NCBI RefSeq assembly: GCF_017356245.1
Contig: NZ_JAFMZZ010000001.1
Span: forward strand, 1,693,698-1,757,697
Source of the DNA: Bordetella petrii
Lineage (GTDB): Bacteria; Pseudomonadota; Gammaproteobacteria; Burkholderiales; Burkholderiaceae_B
Direction: 5' to 3'
DNA: 64,000 bases
Numbering within the stretch: position 1 is the first letter of the stretch; each line of letters opens with the position of its first letter. Under the pieces are notes generated by a model. The model searched no databases. It was not told the origin of the DNA and was given only the letters and a program-made list of their open reading frames with translations. Both the position numbers and the translations under genes were made by a program. Positions 19,244 through 28,187 of the stretch are shown in pieces.

Positions 19244-20281
19244 ATGGATTTCACGATAGCGCTCATCCTGCTGCAGGACGGCATCGTCAACGGCGCCATC
19301 TATGCGCTGCTGGGCATGGCGCTGGTGCTGGTCTTCACTGTCACCCGCGTCATTTTCATTCCGCAGGGCGAGTTCGTGGCGTTCGGCGCCCTGACGCTGG
19401 CCATGCTGGTCAACGGCCGGGTGCCGGGCACCGCCTATTTGCTGCCGCTGCTGGGCGCCATCGTGCTGGTGCTGGAAATCCTGCGGGCCCTGCGCACCGG
19501 CGCCTGGTCGGCGCTGCCCAAGGTGCTGCTGACTTGCGTGGCCGTGCCGCTGGCCCTGCTGTGGCTGACCGCCGGCTATGCCGGCGAAGGCAATTCGCTG
19601 TGGCTGAACATGCTGCTGACGCTGGCGCTTATCGTGCCGATGGGGCCCATGGTGTATCGCATCGTCTACCAGCCGCTGGCCGAAGCCTCGGTGCTGGTGC
19701 TGCTGATCGTATCGGTTGCCGTGCACTTCGCCCTGACCGGCCTGGCGCTGGTGTTTTTCGGGGCCGAGGGCTGGCGCACGCCGGCCTTCGTGAGCGGGCA
19801 GATCAACATCGGCCCCGCCACCTGGTCGGCGCAGAGCCTGTTCGTGGTGGGTACCTGCATCCTGCTGATCGTGGCCCTGTGGCTGTTCTTCGATAAGACT
19901 CTGTACGGCCGCGCGCTGCGCGCCACCGCCGTCAACCGGCGCGGGGCGCGGCTGGTGGGCATCAGCACCAGCATGTCGGGCAGCCTGACTTTCACCCTGG
20001 CGGTGGCCATCGGCGCCATGTCGGGCATGCTGATCGCGCCCATCACCACGGTCTACTACGACACGGGGTTCCTGATCGGCCTGAAGGGCTTCGTGGGCGC
20101 CATCATCGGCGGGCTGGGCAGCTACCCGGTGGCGGCCGCGGGCGCGGTGCTGGTGGGCGTACTGGAATCATTCTCGTCGTTCTGGGCCAGCGCCTACAAG
20201 GAAGTGATTGTGTTCACGCTGATCATCCCGGTCCTGGTGTGGCGATCGTTCAGCAGCCACCATGCTGACGACGAGGAATAA
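19244..20281 (+). CDS. livH: Branched-chain amino acid type ABC permease LivH
   Basis: 345 residues, about 8-9 membrane helices, starting [35 protein letters not shown] as LivH proteins do, with the [23 protein letters not shown] stretch near the C-terminus. It is about 50 residues longer than typical LivH because of an extra hydrophobic segment around 60-125. Forms the membrane channel with the LivM part of the next protein, which starts 5 bp downstream. Confidence 0.92.
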   Translation: MDFTIALILLQDGIVNGAIYALLGMALVLVFTVTRVIFIPQGEFVAFGALTLAMLVNGRVPGTAYLLPLLGAIVLVLEILRALRTGAWSALPKVLLTCVAVPLALLWLTAGYAGEGNSLWLNMLLTLALIVPMGPMVYRIVYQPLAEASVLVLLIVSVAVHFALTGLALVFFGAEGWRTPAFVSGQINIGPATWSAQSLFVVGTCILLIVALWLFFDKTLYGRALRATAVNRRGARLVGISTSMSGSLTFTLAVAIGAMSGMLIAPITTVYYDTGFLIGLKGFVGAIIGGLGSYPVAAAGAVLVGVLESFSSFWASAYKEVIVFTLIIPVLVWRSFSSHHADDEE

Positions 20282-20286
20282 GCACC

Positions 20287-22116
20287 ATGAACCGCATCCT
20301 GCTTATCGCATTCATCGCGCTGTTGGCCGTCTTGCCGATGGCGCCGGCCACGCCGGAATTCTGGATTACGCAGCTCAACTACATCGGGCTGGCGGCCCTG
20401 GTGGCGCTGGGCCTGGTGCTGCTGACTGGCGTGGGCGGCCTGACCTCGTTCGGCCAGGCGGCCTTCGTGGGCCTGGGCGCCTATACCACCGCCGTCATGA
20501 CCAGCCACTTCGGCGCATCGCCTTGGCTGGCCCTGCCCGTGGGGCTGCTGCTGACGGCCGTGGTGGCGTACCTGCTGGGCATCATCACGCTGCGGCTGTC
20601 CGGCCATTACCTGCCGCTGGGCACCATCGCCTGGGGCCTGTCGCTGTATTTCCTGTTCGGCAACCTGGACTGGCTGGGCAAGCACGACGGCATCGCCGGG
20701 CTCGAGCCGATCAGCGTGTTCGGCTTTTCGCTGGCCAGCGGCCGGCACATTTATTACCTGATCTGGCTGTGCCTGCTGTTGTCGTTGTGGGCCACCAGCA
20801 ACCTACTCAGCTCGCGCCCCGGGCGCGCCATCCGCGCGCTTAAAAGCGGCGCCGGCATGGCCGAGTCGATGGGCGTGAACACGGCGGCCTACAAGGTGGT
20901 GATCTTCGTCTGGGCGGCGCTGCTGGCCTGCCTGTCGGGGTGGATCTACGCGCACATGCAGCGCGCCGTCAGCCCCAGCCCGTTCGGCCTGAACTACGGC
21001 ATCGAGTATCTGTTCATGGCGGTGGTGGGCGGCGCCGGCCATGTCTGGGGCGCGGTGGTCGGCTCGGCGGTGATCCTGGGCCTGAAAGATCAGCTGCAGA
21101 ATCTGCTGCCGGCGCTGCTGGACACCGACGCCAACTTCGAACTGATCGTGTTCGGCGTGCTGCTGATCCTGGTGTTGCAGTATGCGGCCAATGGCTTGTG
21201 GCCCATTCTGTCGTCTGGCTGGGCGCGCCTGACCGGCGGCGCCGGCTCGCGCCGCAATCTGGCGCCGCCGCCCGCCGCGGCGGCCCTGGCGCAGCGCGAG
21301 CGTCCGCAGGGCGGCGCGCTGGTGCTGGAAGTGGACGCCATTCGCAAAGAGTTCGGCGGCCTGGTGGCGGTCAACGACATCTCGTTCAAAGTGCGGGCCG
21401 GCGAGATCGTCGGCCTGATCGGCCCCAACGGCGCCGGCAAGAGCACCACCTTCAACCTGATCAGCGGTGTGCTGCCGGCCACCCGCGGCCAGGTGCGCTT
21501 TCTGGGCGAGCGCATCGACGGCCAGTCGGCGCGCGAGATCGCGCGGCGCGGCGTGGGCCGTACTTTCCAGCACGTGCAGTTGCTGCCTGGCATGTCGGTG
21601 CTGGAAAACGTGGCGCTGGGCGCGCACATGCGGGCTGACGTGGGCGTGCTGGCCGGCGCGTTGCACAGCGACCGCGCGCAAGAAGCGCGGCTGCTGCACG
21701 AAGCCGCCACCCAGCTCAAGCGGGTCGGCCTGGGCGATTACCTGTACGAGCAGGCCGGCAATCTGGCGCTGGGCCAGCAGCGCATCCTGGAAATCGCCCG
21801 CGCGCTGGCCAGCGATCCGGTGCTGCTGCTGCTGGACGAGCCCGCCGCCGGGCTGCGCTACAAAGAAAAGCAGGAACTGGGCCAGGTGCTGGAACAGCTG
21901 CGCGCCGAAGGCATGAGCATCCTGCTGGTGGAACACGATATGGATTTTGTCATGCGCCTGACCAACCACCTGGTGGTGATGGATTTCGGCACCAAGCTGG
22001 CCGAAGGCGTGCCCGCCGAGGTGCAGCAGAACCCCGCCGTGCTCGAGGCATACCTGGGCGGCATCGACGACGACCTGCCGGATGCTGCCGCCCCGGCAAC
22101 CGGGAGCGCCCAATGA
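20287..22116 (+). CDS. LivM-LivG fusion: ABC permease joined to its ATPase
   Basis: 609 residues. The first 320 or so are a LivM-type permease ([41 protein letters not shown]). After a short Ala/Pro linker (about 325-343), the rest is a LivG ATPase with Walker [10 protein letters not shown], Walker [12 protein letters not shown] and switch HDMDF. The ABC signature reads LALGQQR, where serine is usually second (LSYGQQ or LSGGQ). The reading frame is continuous. An exporter-like permease-ATPase fusion is less usual for this uptake family. ATGA overlap with livF. Confidence 0.93.
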   Translation: MNRILLIAFIALLAVLPMAPATPEFWITQLNYIGLAALVALGLVLLTGVGGLTSFGQAAFVGLGAYTTAVMTSHFGASPWLALPVGLLLTAVVAYLLGIITLRLSGHYLPLGTIAWGLSLYFLFGNLDWLGKHDGIAGLEPISVFGFSLASGRHIYYLIWLCLLLSLWATSNLLSSRPGRAIRALKSGAGMAESMGVNTAAYKVVIFVWAALLACLSGWIYAHMQRAVSPSPFGLNYGIEYLFMAVVGGAGHVWGAVVGSAVILGLKDQLQNLLPALLDTDANFELIVFGVLLILVLQYAANGLWPILSSGWARLTGGAGSRRNLAPPPAAAALAQRERPQGGALVLEVDAIRKEFGGLVAVNDISFKVRAGEIVGLIGPNGAGKSTTFNLISGVLPATRGQVRFLGERIDGQSAREIARRGVGRTFQHVQLLPGMSVLENVALGAHMRADVGVLAGALHSDRAQEARLLHEAATQLKRVGLGDYLYEQAGNLALGQQRILEIARALASDPVLLLLDEPAAGLRYKEKQELGQVLEQLRAEGMSILLVEHDMDFVMRLTNHLVVMDFGTKLAEGVPAEVQQNPAVLEAYLGGIDDDLPDAAAPATGSAQ

Positions 22117-22859
22117 GCCAGGATCCGATTCTCGACGTGCGCGGGCTGAGCGCCCGTTATGGCAAGGTGGGGGCGCTTAGCGAGGCGACCCTGACAGTCG
22201 CGCCCGGCAGCATCGTGACTGTGATCGGCGCCAACGGCGCGGGCAAGTCGACCATGCTCAACGCCATGATGGGCGCGCTGCCAGGCACCGGCCACGCATC
22301 TGGCGCCGTGCGCTATGCAGGCACCGATGTGTCGGGCTGGACAGTCGAGCGGCGCGTGGCGGCCGGCATGTCGCTGGTGCCCGAGCGGCGCGAGCTGTTC
22401 GGCAGCATGTCGGTAGAAGACAACCTGCTGCTGGGCGGATTCCGCCGCTACCGGGCGCGCGAAAGCGGCTGGCGCGGCACGCTGGACGAGGTGTTCGAGC
22501 TGTTTCCGCGCTTGCGCGAACGGCGCCGCCAGGAAGCGGGCACGCTATCGGGCGGCGAGCGGCAGATGCTGGCCGTGGGCCGGGCCCTGATGGCCAAGCC
22601 GCGCCTGCTGATGCTGGACGAGCCCAGCCTGGGGCTGGCGCCGCGCATCGTGCGGGAAATTTTCCACATCATTGCGCGGCTGCGCGAAACCGGCGTGGCG
22701 ATCCTGCTGGTCGAGCAGAACGCGCGCGCCGCCCTGCAGGTGGCCGACTATGGCTATGTGCTGGAAACCGGCGAGGTGATTCTGCACGGCCCGGCGCGCG
22801 ACCTGGCCGGCAACCCGCGCGTGATCGAAAGCTACCTGGGGTTGGGCAAGACGGCTTGA
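22113..22859 (+). CDS. livF: Branched-chain amino acid type ABC ATPase LivF
   Basis: 248 residues: Walker [10 protein letters not shown], signature LSGGERQ, Walker [14 protein letters not shown], switch VEQNAR. Second ATPase of the transporter, paired with the LivG half of the fused protein. A GGGAG site precedes the ATG. Converges with the iclR gene across 51 bp that hold an imperfect hairpin (about 22875-22898) without a U-tract. Confidence 0.94.
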   Translation: MSQDPILDVRGLSARYGKVGALSEATLTVAPGSIVTVIGANGAGKSTMLNAMMGALPGTGHASGAVRYAGTDVSGWTVERRVAAGMSLVPERRELFGSMSVEDNLLLGGFRRYRARESGWRGTLDEVFELFPRLRERRRQEAGTLSGGERQMLAVGRALMAKPRLLMLDEPSLGLAPRIVREIFHIIARLRETGVAILLVEQNARAALQVADYGYVLETGEVILHGPARDLAGNPRVIESYLGLGKTA

Positions 22860-22910
22860 GGGGCGCTTCGGGGCCAGGCACCGTGCGTGGCGCCTGATCC
22901 CTGGCGTTGC

Positions 22911-23630
22911 CTAGGCTTTGCCGCCGGGCCAGCGGCCGCCCAGCGCCTGGGTGGCCGCGGCGGCTGCCGCGCCGGCCAGCTGCGACATTTTCTTGATGGC
23001 GGCCGGCGTGAAGCGTTCTTTGGGGCCCGACAGGGAAATGGCTCCGCACATTTCGCCATCGGGGCCGAACACGGGGCAGGCCACCGCCGCGCAGTTGGGG
23101 TCGCGCTCGCCCATCGAGATCAGCGCCAGCCCGGCCTGCGCCGGCGGCTGGTGCTTGACCAGGTAGGCGGTCAGCAGCCGTCCGGCTGCGCCCTTGTCGA
23201 GCGGCAGCAGGTCGCCCACGCGGATGCGGTCGAGGGTGGAATGATGCGAATCGACGCGCAGCAGGCACACGCGCGACTGGGCATCGTGATAGGCGTGGAA
23301 CGACGCGCTTTCGGTGCCCTGGTCGACCAGCTGGCGCAGCAGCGGCTGCACGGCCTCGGTCAGGCGGTAGGTGGCTTCGTAGGCGCGCCCCAGGCGATGC
23401 GCGTAGGGGCCCAGCGCATACCGGCCATCGGCGCGCCGCACGACCAGGGCGGATTTTTCGAGCGAGGCAATGAGCCGCAGCAGCGTGCTTTTGTAGAACC
23501 CCGTGGCCCGGGACAGGTCGGCCAGGCTGATGGCGTCGGTGCGTTGGGCGATGGCATCGACGATGGCCAGGGCGCGTTCGACGGCGGCAACGCCGTCGGA
23601 AGAGGGCTCGGATTGGGGGCTGCGGCTCAT
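22911..23630 (-). CDS. IclR-family transcriptional regulator
   Basis: 239 residues. N-terminal winged helix (about 14-75: AAVERALAIVDAIAQRTDAISLADLSRATGF) and a C-terminal effector domain of GAF-like fold with a cysteine-containing ACPVFGPDGEMCGAISLSGP block. Last gene of the leftward catabolic operon, 15 bp after the dehydrogenase. IclR proteins bind palindromes as dimers; the best targets in this window are the two GTTCT-N7-AGAAC repeats near 28 kb. The effector is unknown but is presumably the pathway substrate. Confidence 0.93.
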   Translation of the reverse strand: MSRSPQSEPSSDGVAAVERALAIVDAIAQRTDAISLADLSRATGFYKSTLLRLIASLEKSALVVRRADGRYALGPYAHRLGRAYEATYRLTEAVQPLLRQLVDQGTESASFHAYHDAQSRVCLLRVDSHHSTLDRIRVGDLLPLDKGAAGRLLTAYLVKHQPPAQAGLALISMGERDPNCAAVACPVFGPDGEMCGAISLSGPKERFTPAAIKKMSQLAGAAAAAATQALGGRWPGGKA

Positions 23631-23645
23631 GGGTCGGGCAGGAAG

Positions 23646-24545
23646 TTAATCGGGGTCGGCCGGGCCGGCATCGATGCTGCGGCTGATGACCGGGAAGTAG
23701 CGGTCACCCTGGCCCTGGTCGATGGCGGCGGCGAACCAGCGCTCGACGTTGCGGGCCCCCGATGCATCCACGCCGGTTTGCGCGGCCAGAGCCAGCGCGT
23801 AGCGCAAGTCTTTGCGGGCGTACTCGACCGAGAAGGCTTTCTCGGGAAAATCCCCGGGCAGCATAGCCTTTAAGCCATGGTTGCGCAACGCGAAGCTGTC
23901 CGCCGACCCGCGGGTGAAGGTCTCGAGCAGCAGTTGCGGGTCGACGCCCGAACGCCGCGCGATGGCGCGGGCTTCGGAAAGCGCGGTCACGGTCTCGAAC
24001 AGCACCATGTTGTTCAGGATCTTCACCACCTGCCCGCTGCCCACCGGACCGCAGTGCGTGATTTCGGAGGCGAACGTCGCGATCAGCGGCTGCACCCGCG
24101 CAAACACGGCCGCATCGCCGCCCACCATCACCGACAGCGTGCCTGCCTCGGCGGCGGCGCGCGTGCGGGCCACCGGGGCGTCGATGAACAAGGCTCCCCT
24201 GGCGGCGAATTCCGCGGCCAGGGCGCGCGTCGTGTCGATGGGCGAGGTGCTGGTGTCGACGATTATCTGGCCCTGCCGCGCATGGGCCAGCAGGCCCTGC
24301 GGACCGCGCGCCACGTCGGCCACCACTTCGCCGGAAGGCAGCGACAGGAACAGGATGTCGCACTGCTGCGCGACTTCGGCCACCGAGGCGGCGGCGGCCA
24401 CGCCGTGCGCGGCCAGGCGCTGCAGAGGGGCCGGGTTGCTGTCATAGCCCAGCACCGGCAGCCCGCATTTCTGGGCCAGGTTGCGGCAGATGGGTTCGCC
24501 CATTACGCCCATGCCGATGAAGCCGGCATGCTTGAAATCTGTCAT
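23646..24545 (-). CDS. NAD(P)-dependent beta-hydroxyacid dehydrogenase (3-hydroxyisobutyrate dehydrogenase family)
   Basis: 299 residues. Rossmann motif GFIGMGVMGEPICRNL at 8-23, substrate motif DAPVARTRAAAEAGTL at 122-137 (usual form DAPVSGG), and catalytic K175 in GSGQVVKILNN. Oxidises a beta-hydroxy acid or reduces the semialdehyde. In the usual motif SGG the residues contact the substrate; here they are replaced by ART, so the substrate is probably not 3-hydroxyisobutyrate. Lies between the aldehyde dehydrogenase and iclR. Confidence 0.9.
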   Translation of the reverse strand: MTDFKHAGFIGMGVMGEPICRNLAQKCGLPVLGYDSNPAPLQRLAAHGVAAAASVAEVAQQCDILFLSLPSGEVVADVARGPQGLLAHARQGQIIVDTSTSPIDTTRALAAEFAARGALFIDAPVARTRAAAEAGTLSVMVGGDAAVFARVQPLIATFASEITHCGPVGSGQVVKILNNMVLFETVTALSEARAIARRSGVDPQLLLETFTRGSADSFALRNHGLKAMLPGDFPEKAFSVEYARKDLRYALALAAQTGVDASGARNVERWFAAAIDQGQGDRYFPVISRSIDAGPADPD

Positions 24546-24572
24546 GTGTATGGTCTCCGGAACGTGAGGGGC

Positions 24573-26039
24573 TTACATGCCCCAGTAAATGCCTTTCGAT
24601 TGCTGGTACAGGCGCAGCCCCGACAAGCCCTTCTCGCGGCCGATGCCGCTTTGCTTGAAGCCGCCGAACGGCGTGGCGATGGACAGCTGCTTGTAGGTGT
24701 TGATCCAGACGCTGCCGGCCTCGAGCTGCCGGGCCACCCGCCAGGCGCGCCGGTAATCGGCGGTCCAGATGCCCGCGGCCAGGCCGTAGGCGCTGTCGTT
24801 GGCCTGGTCGACCAGATCGTCTTCGTCGTCGAACGGCAGCACGCACAGCACCGGGCCGAAGATCTCTTCGCGCACCACGTGGGCGTCGCGTCCGAGGCCG
24901 CCCAGGATGGTGGGCAGGTAGAACGCACCCGCCTGCAGGGCCGCGGCATCGGGGCGCCGGCCGCCCAGCAGCACTTCGCCGCCCTCGGCCAGCGCGGTGC
25001 CGACCATGCCTTCGATCTTGTCGCGGTGACCGAACGAGGCGATGGGGCCCATCTGCGCGCCGTCGGCGTCGGGCAGGTCGATTTTCAGCTGCGCCGCGCG
25101 CGCCACCAGCTGCTCGATGAACGCCTGGGCGATGCCGCGCTGCACATACAGGCGCGAGCCGGCCACGCACGATTGGCCGCTGCCCTCGAAGATGCCGCCG
25201 ATCACGCTTTCGATGGCGGCCTGCTGGTCGGCATCGCCGAACACGATATGCGGCGACTTGCCGCCCAGTTCCAGCGCCACCGGCATCAGCTTGTCGGCCG
25301 CGGCGCGGGCGATGGCCCGGCCGCTGGCGGTGCCGCCAGTGAACGACACCATGCGCACACCGGGATGTTCCACCAGGCGCTTGCCGGCGGCGGCGCCCAG
25401 CCCGGTGACCACGTTCAGAATGCCCGGCGGCAGGCCGGCTTCGAGCGCGATGCGGCCCAGCTCCAGGGCCGGCGACGAGGTGACCTCCGACGGCTTAAGG
25501 ATGACGGCATTGCCAGCCGCCAGCGCCGGCGCCACCTTCTGCGCTTCCATGGTCATGGGGGAATTCCACGGCGTGATGGCCGCCACTACGCCATAGGGCT
25601 CGTACTGGGTCATCGATAAATAGTTGCCGCGGGACGGCGTGACTTCCGCGTTGAGGGTTTCGCAGACCCCCGCGTAATAGCGGAAAGTGGCGGACGCGCT
25701 GGCCACCTGGGCCTGGCATTCGCGCCAGACCTTGCCGTTCTCGATCATCTGCAGCCGCGCCAGCGTGTCGGCGTTGCGGTCCATGCCGTCGGCGATGGCG
25801 CGCAGCAGAGCGGCGCGCCTGTGCGGCAGCATGTCGCGCCAGGCGGGCTGGCGCACGGCGCGCCAGGCGGCGTCCACCGCCTGATCCACCTGTGCCTCGC
25901 CGGCCGCGCTGATCAGGAAGTTGGGCTGGCCGGTGGCGGGGTTGATGGACTCGAAGGTCGAATGCGCGTCCGCGACCCAGTTCGAGCCGATCAGCATTGG
26001 CATGGTCTGAGAGGAGGAAGATGTCTTGGTTGCTGGCAT
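24573..26039 (-). CDS. NAD(P)-dependent aldehyde dehydrogenase
   Basis: 488 residues, full length, with N159 in PWNSP, general base E257 in LELGGKSP and nucleophile C291 in GQSCVAGSR. Oxidises an aldehyde to the acid. The first twelve residues are Ser/Thr-rich and no ribosome site is evident, so M13 or M15 are alternative starts. With the neighbouring hydroxyacid dehydrogenase it could carry out a two-step alcohol to acid oxidation. Confidence 0.93.
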   Translation of the reverse strand: MPATKTSSSSQTMPMLIGSNWVADAHSTFESINPATGQPNFLISAAGEAQVDQAVDAAWRAVRQPAWRDMLPHRRAALLRAIADGMDRNADTLARLQMIENGKVWRECQAQVASASATFRYYAGVCETLNAEVTPSRGNYLSMTQYEPYGVVAAITPWNSPMTMEAQKVAPALAAGNAVILKPSEVTSSPALELGRIALEAGLPPGILNVVTGLGAAAGKRLVEHPGVRMVSFTGGTASGRAIARAAADKLMPVALELGGKSPHIVFGDADQQAAIESVIGGIFEGSGQSCVAGSRLYVQRGIAQAFIEQLVARAAQLKIDLPDADGAQMGPIASFGHRDKIEGMVGTALAEGGEVLLGGRRPDAAALQAGAFYLPTILGGLGRDAHVVREEIFGPVLCVLPFDDEDDLVDQANDSAYGLAAGIWTADYRRAWRVARQLEAGSVWINTYKQLSIATPFGGFKQSGIGREKGLSGLRLYQQSKGIYWGM

Positions 26040-26069
26040 GGCGGATGGACTAGTGGTTGAAGGTGGCTG

Positions 26070-27050
26070 TTATTTATGAACGGCGACACCGGCCTGCGTC
26101 GCCACGGTTTTCCAGCGCTGCAGTTCATCTTGCAGAAACTGCCGGAAGTCGGCACGCGTAGAATTGGTCATCGGCTCGATGCCTGCCTCGGCCAACTGTC
26201 TGACGGTGTCGGGGTCGTGCGCGGCCTTTGTGAATGCCGCGTGCAGCTTGTCGGCAATCGCGGCTGGCGTTCCCTTCGGCGCCACCACGGCAAACCAGTT
26301 CGAAGCAGCTACCTGGGGCAGGCCGAGTTCGGCGGTGGTGGGTAGATCCGGCAGGGCAGGCGACCGTTGCTTGCCGGCCACCGCCAGTCCGCGCATCCGG
26401 CCTGACTCGATGAAGCTGCGCAATGGCGGAAGATCCATGATGATGCCGTCCACGTGCCCGGCGACCACGTCGGTCGCGGCGGGCGCACCACCCTTGTATG
26501 GTACGTGGGTTACGTTTACATGGGCGGCCGTCTTGAACAATTCGATCGCCAGGTGTGGCAGCCCGCCGGTGCCGGAAGACGCCATGGTCAGGTTCTGCTT
26601 GCCGGCCAGGCGGATGAACTCGTCCAGTGTGTGCGCAGATACGGCAGGGTTGATGGCGATGACTTCAGGCGTCATGGCAACGGTACCGATACCTTCGAAA
26701 TCGCGCAACGGGTCGTAGCGGATCTCCGCCACTGTGTGTGGATTGATGGCGAGCGTGCTGGCGCTGCCCAGCAGCAGCGTGTAGCCATCGGGCGCGGCGT
26801 GCGCGACCAGATCGCTGGCGATGGCGCCATTGGCGCCGGGCCGGTTTTCCACGACCATCGGCGCGCCGAGCAGCTGGCTGGCTTTGGCGGCGACGATGCG
26901 CGCCACTACATCGTTGGACCCTCCAGCCGCGAAACCCAGTACCAGCCTCACAGGTTTGTCGGGGTAGGAAGAGGCCGCGCTGGCCGCGGCGGCCGAGAAC
27001 AGGGTTCCAGCCAGCAGGCCGCTCAGGCCCAGGCGCACGAGGTTACGCAT
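26070..27050 (-). CDS. Bug-type (TctC family) periplasmic solute receptor
   Basis: 326 residues from ATG 27048-27050 (GGAGAA site, 8-bp overlap with the preceding gene). Signal peptide ends in AASA before SSYPDKPVRLVLGFAAGGSNDVVAR, which is the Bug family hallmark. Binds organic acids, amides or similar ligands for tripartite tricarboxylate transport; the TctA/TctB membrane partners are not in this window. Similar in layout to the second receptor at 29.6 kb. Confidence 0.93.
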   Translation of the reverse strand: MRNLVRLGLSGLLAGTLFSAAAASAASSYPDKPVRLVLGFAAGGSNDVVARIVAAKASQLLGAPMVVENRPGANGAIASDLVAHAAPDGYTLLLGSASTLAINPHTVAEIRYDPLRDFEGIGTVAMTPEVIAINPAVSAHTLDEFIRLAGKQNLTMASSGTGGLPHLAIELFKTAAHVNVTHVPYKGGAPAATDVVAGHVDGIIMDLPPLRSFIESGRMRGLAVAGKQRSPALPDLPTTAELGLPQVAASNWFAVVAPKGTPAAIADKLHAAFTKAAHDPDTVRQLAEAGIEPMTNSTRADFRQFLQDELQRWKTVATQAGVAVHK

Positions 27051-27888
27051 GGCTGTTCTCCGATTGCAGGATGCCGTACGAGTTACGGACACTGTTGACG
27101 ACGTCCCGGGGCGGGGTACGGAACGGCGAATGAATGTGCTGGCTCTTGGCAAGGCCGATAGAGCGTTTCAGGCTGACCAGCGTCTGTGCGAATTTCAGGC
27201 CGCAGGCGGTCGTTTCGATGACGGGCACGCCGGTGTTGGCGATGCTGTTGAAGTTGTGCTTGACGAACGCCGGGCCGAACAGCTGGCCGCCGGCGATGAT
27301 GACGTCCGCGCCATCGGCGATGCATTCGCGGGCGGTCTTTTCGAACTCAACCAGGAATTCGTCGTCTTTGCCTTCCAGGCAGCGCACGAAGTTGTCGTAG
27401 GTCATGCCGAACTTGCGCACCGGACGCGTGGCAATAGCCTTGTCCTGGAGCCCGTAGGTGCGAATGTTGTGCTCGATGATGGGCACATAACCTTCGTGCA
27501 CCGTCAGCATGGCGAACCGGCGCCCTAGCGTCGCCGCCAGCATCATCGCCGATTCGCCCGGCCCCGCCACGGGAATCGAGGCCGCCTCGCGCGCCGCGTA
27601 TAAGCCGGGGTCCCAGTGGCCGCCGACAATGGCGCCGTCGATGCCCTGTTCTTCCATTTTCAGGATGTCATTGATGACATAAACGTCGTTGATCGTGCCC
27701 AGATACAGCGACGAGAGCAATGACGTTGTTTTTTCCAGCCAGCCGATGGTGACGGACACATCGGGACCCATGACGTGTCGCGTATAGGCCTGCAGGGTTT
27801 CATCCAGCAGGTCGCCACGCGGCGTTCGATCAGGCATTGCCTTACTCAACCCAATGGGCCAATACAGTTTCATTTTTTCACCAGACAT
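27043..27888 (-). CDS. Asp/Glu racemase superfamily protein with a single catalytic-type cysteine
   Basis: 281 residues from the ATG preceded by GAGGAG. The hydantoin racemase-like pattern is clear: GGHWDPGLYAARE at 89-101 and the C-terminal TTACGLKF at 226-233. Racemases of this fold use two cysteines; here the first position is G90 (usual form ACFxDPG), while the second, C229, is kept. A Gly/Cys combination is what arylmalonate decarboxylase uses, so this protein may be a decarboxylase or isomerase of a dicarboxylic acid rather than a racemase. First gene of the leftward catabolic operon. Confidence 0.82.
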   Translation of the reverse strand: MSGEKMKLYWPIGLSKAMPDRTPRGDLLDETLQAYTRHVMGPDVSVTIGWLEKTTSLLSSLYLGTINDVYVINDILKMEEQGIDGAIVGGHWDPGLYAAREAASIPVAGPGESAMMLAATLGRRFAMLTVHEGYVPIIEHNIRTYGLQDKAIATRPVRKFGMTYDNFVRCLEGKDDEFLVEFEKTARECIADGADVIIAGGQLFGPAFVKHNFNSIANTGVPVIETTACGLKFAQTLVSLKRSIGLAKSQHIHSPFRTPPRDVVNSVRNSYGILQSENSHA

Positions 27889-27958
27889 GATGGGAGTCTC
27901 CTCTTGTAGGTTGGTCTGTGAGTGCTGCAATCCGGCCGGCCATGACTCGCGGTTTTAT

Positions 27959-27989
27959 CGTTCTGTTAGATAGAACGTATATTCTGTTA
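27959..27989. promoter_or_regulatory. Operator-like inverted repeat, left copy, with adjacent half site
   Basis: CGTTCT (27959-27964), spacer GTTAGAT, AGAACG (27972-27977), followed by a half site ATTCTGTTA at 27981-27989. Located 71 bp before the start of the racemase-like gene. Differs from the right copy at only one base within an 18-base core. Confidence 0.65.
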
Positions 27990-28144
27990 TTGGCCATTCT
28001 GAGCCGATGGACACAGGCTTGTCAAGCATTTGCGGCCTGGCGTCGATGCCTCGCGGCCCACGCCCGCGCAGGCAGATGAATTTGAAGAGAGGCGTTGCAT
28101 CCTGGGTTCAGGCAGGATAGGATTGCTTCATAAAGAGAATGACT

Positions 28145-28161
28145 GTTCTGTTAGAAAGAAC
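28145..28161. promoter_or_regulatory. Operator-like inverted repeat, right copy
   Basis: GTTCT (28145-28149), spacer GTTAGAA, AGAAC (28157-28161), 26 bp before the PrpD-like start, a position suited to repression. The conserved spacer GTTAGA shows it is a copy of the left site and not chance. Confidence 0.65.
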
Positions 28162-28187
28162 GATAAGCAATAGGAGCTGAATAGGAA

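Larger units (their letters stand above)
27889..28187. promoter_or_regulatory. Divergent promoter region of the two catabolic operons
   Basis: 299 bp, clearly more AT-rich than the surroundings. Contains two operator-like inverted repeats and a related half site (annotated separately). No open frame of note. Boxes resembling -10 elements (for example TATCTA, reading left, at 27967-27972) overlap the left repeat, which fits repression, but no complete promoter could be assigned. Confidence 0.6.

Noticed and set aside
22860..22910. Terminator between livF and iclR
   Set aside because: Only an imperfect hairpin (CAGGC-A-CC with GG-C-GCCTG) and no U-tract.
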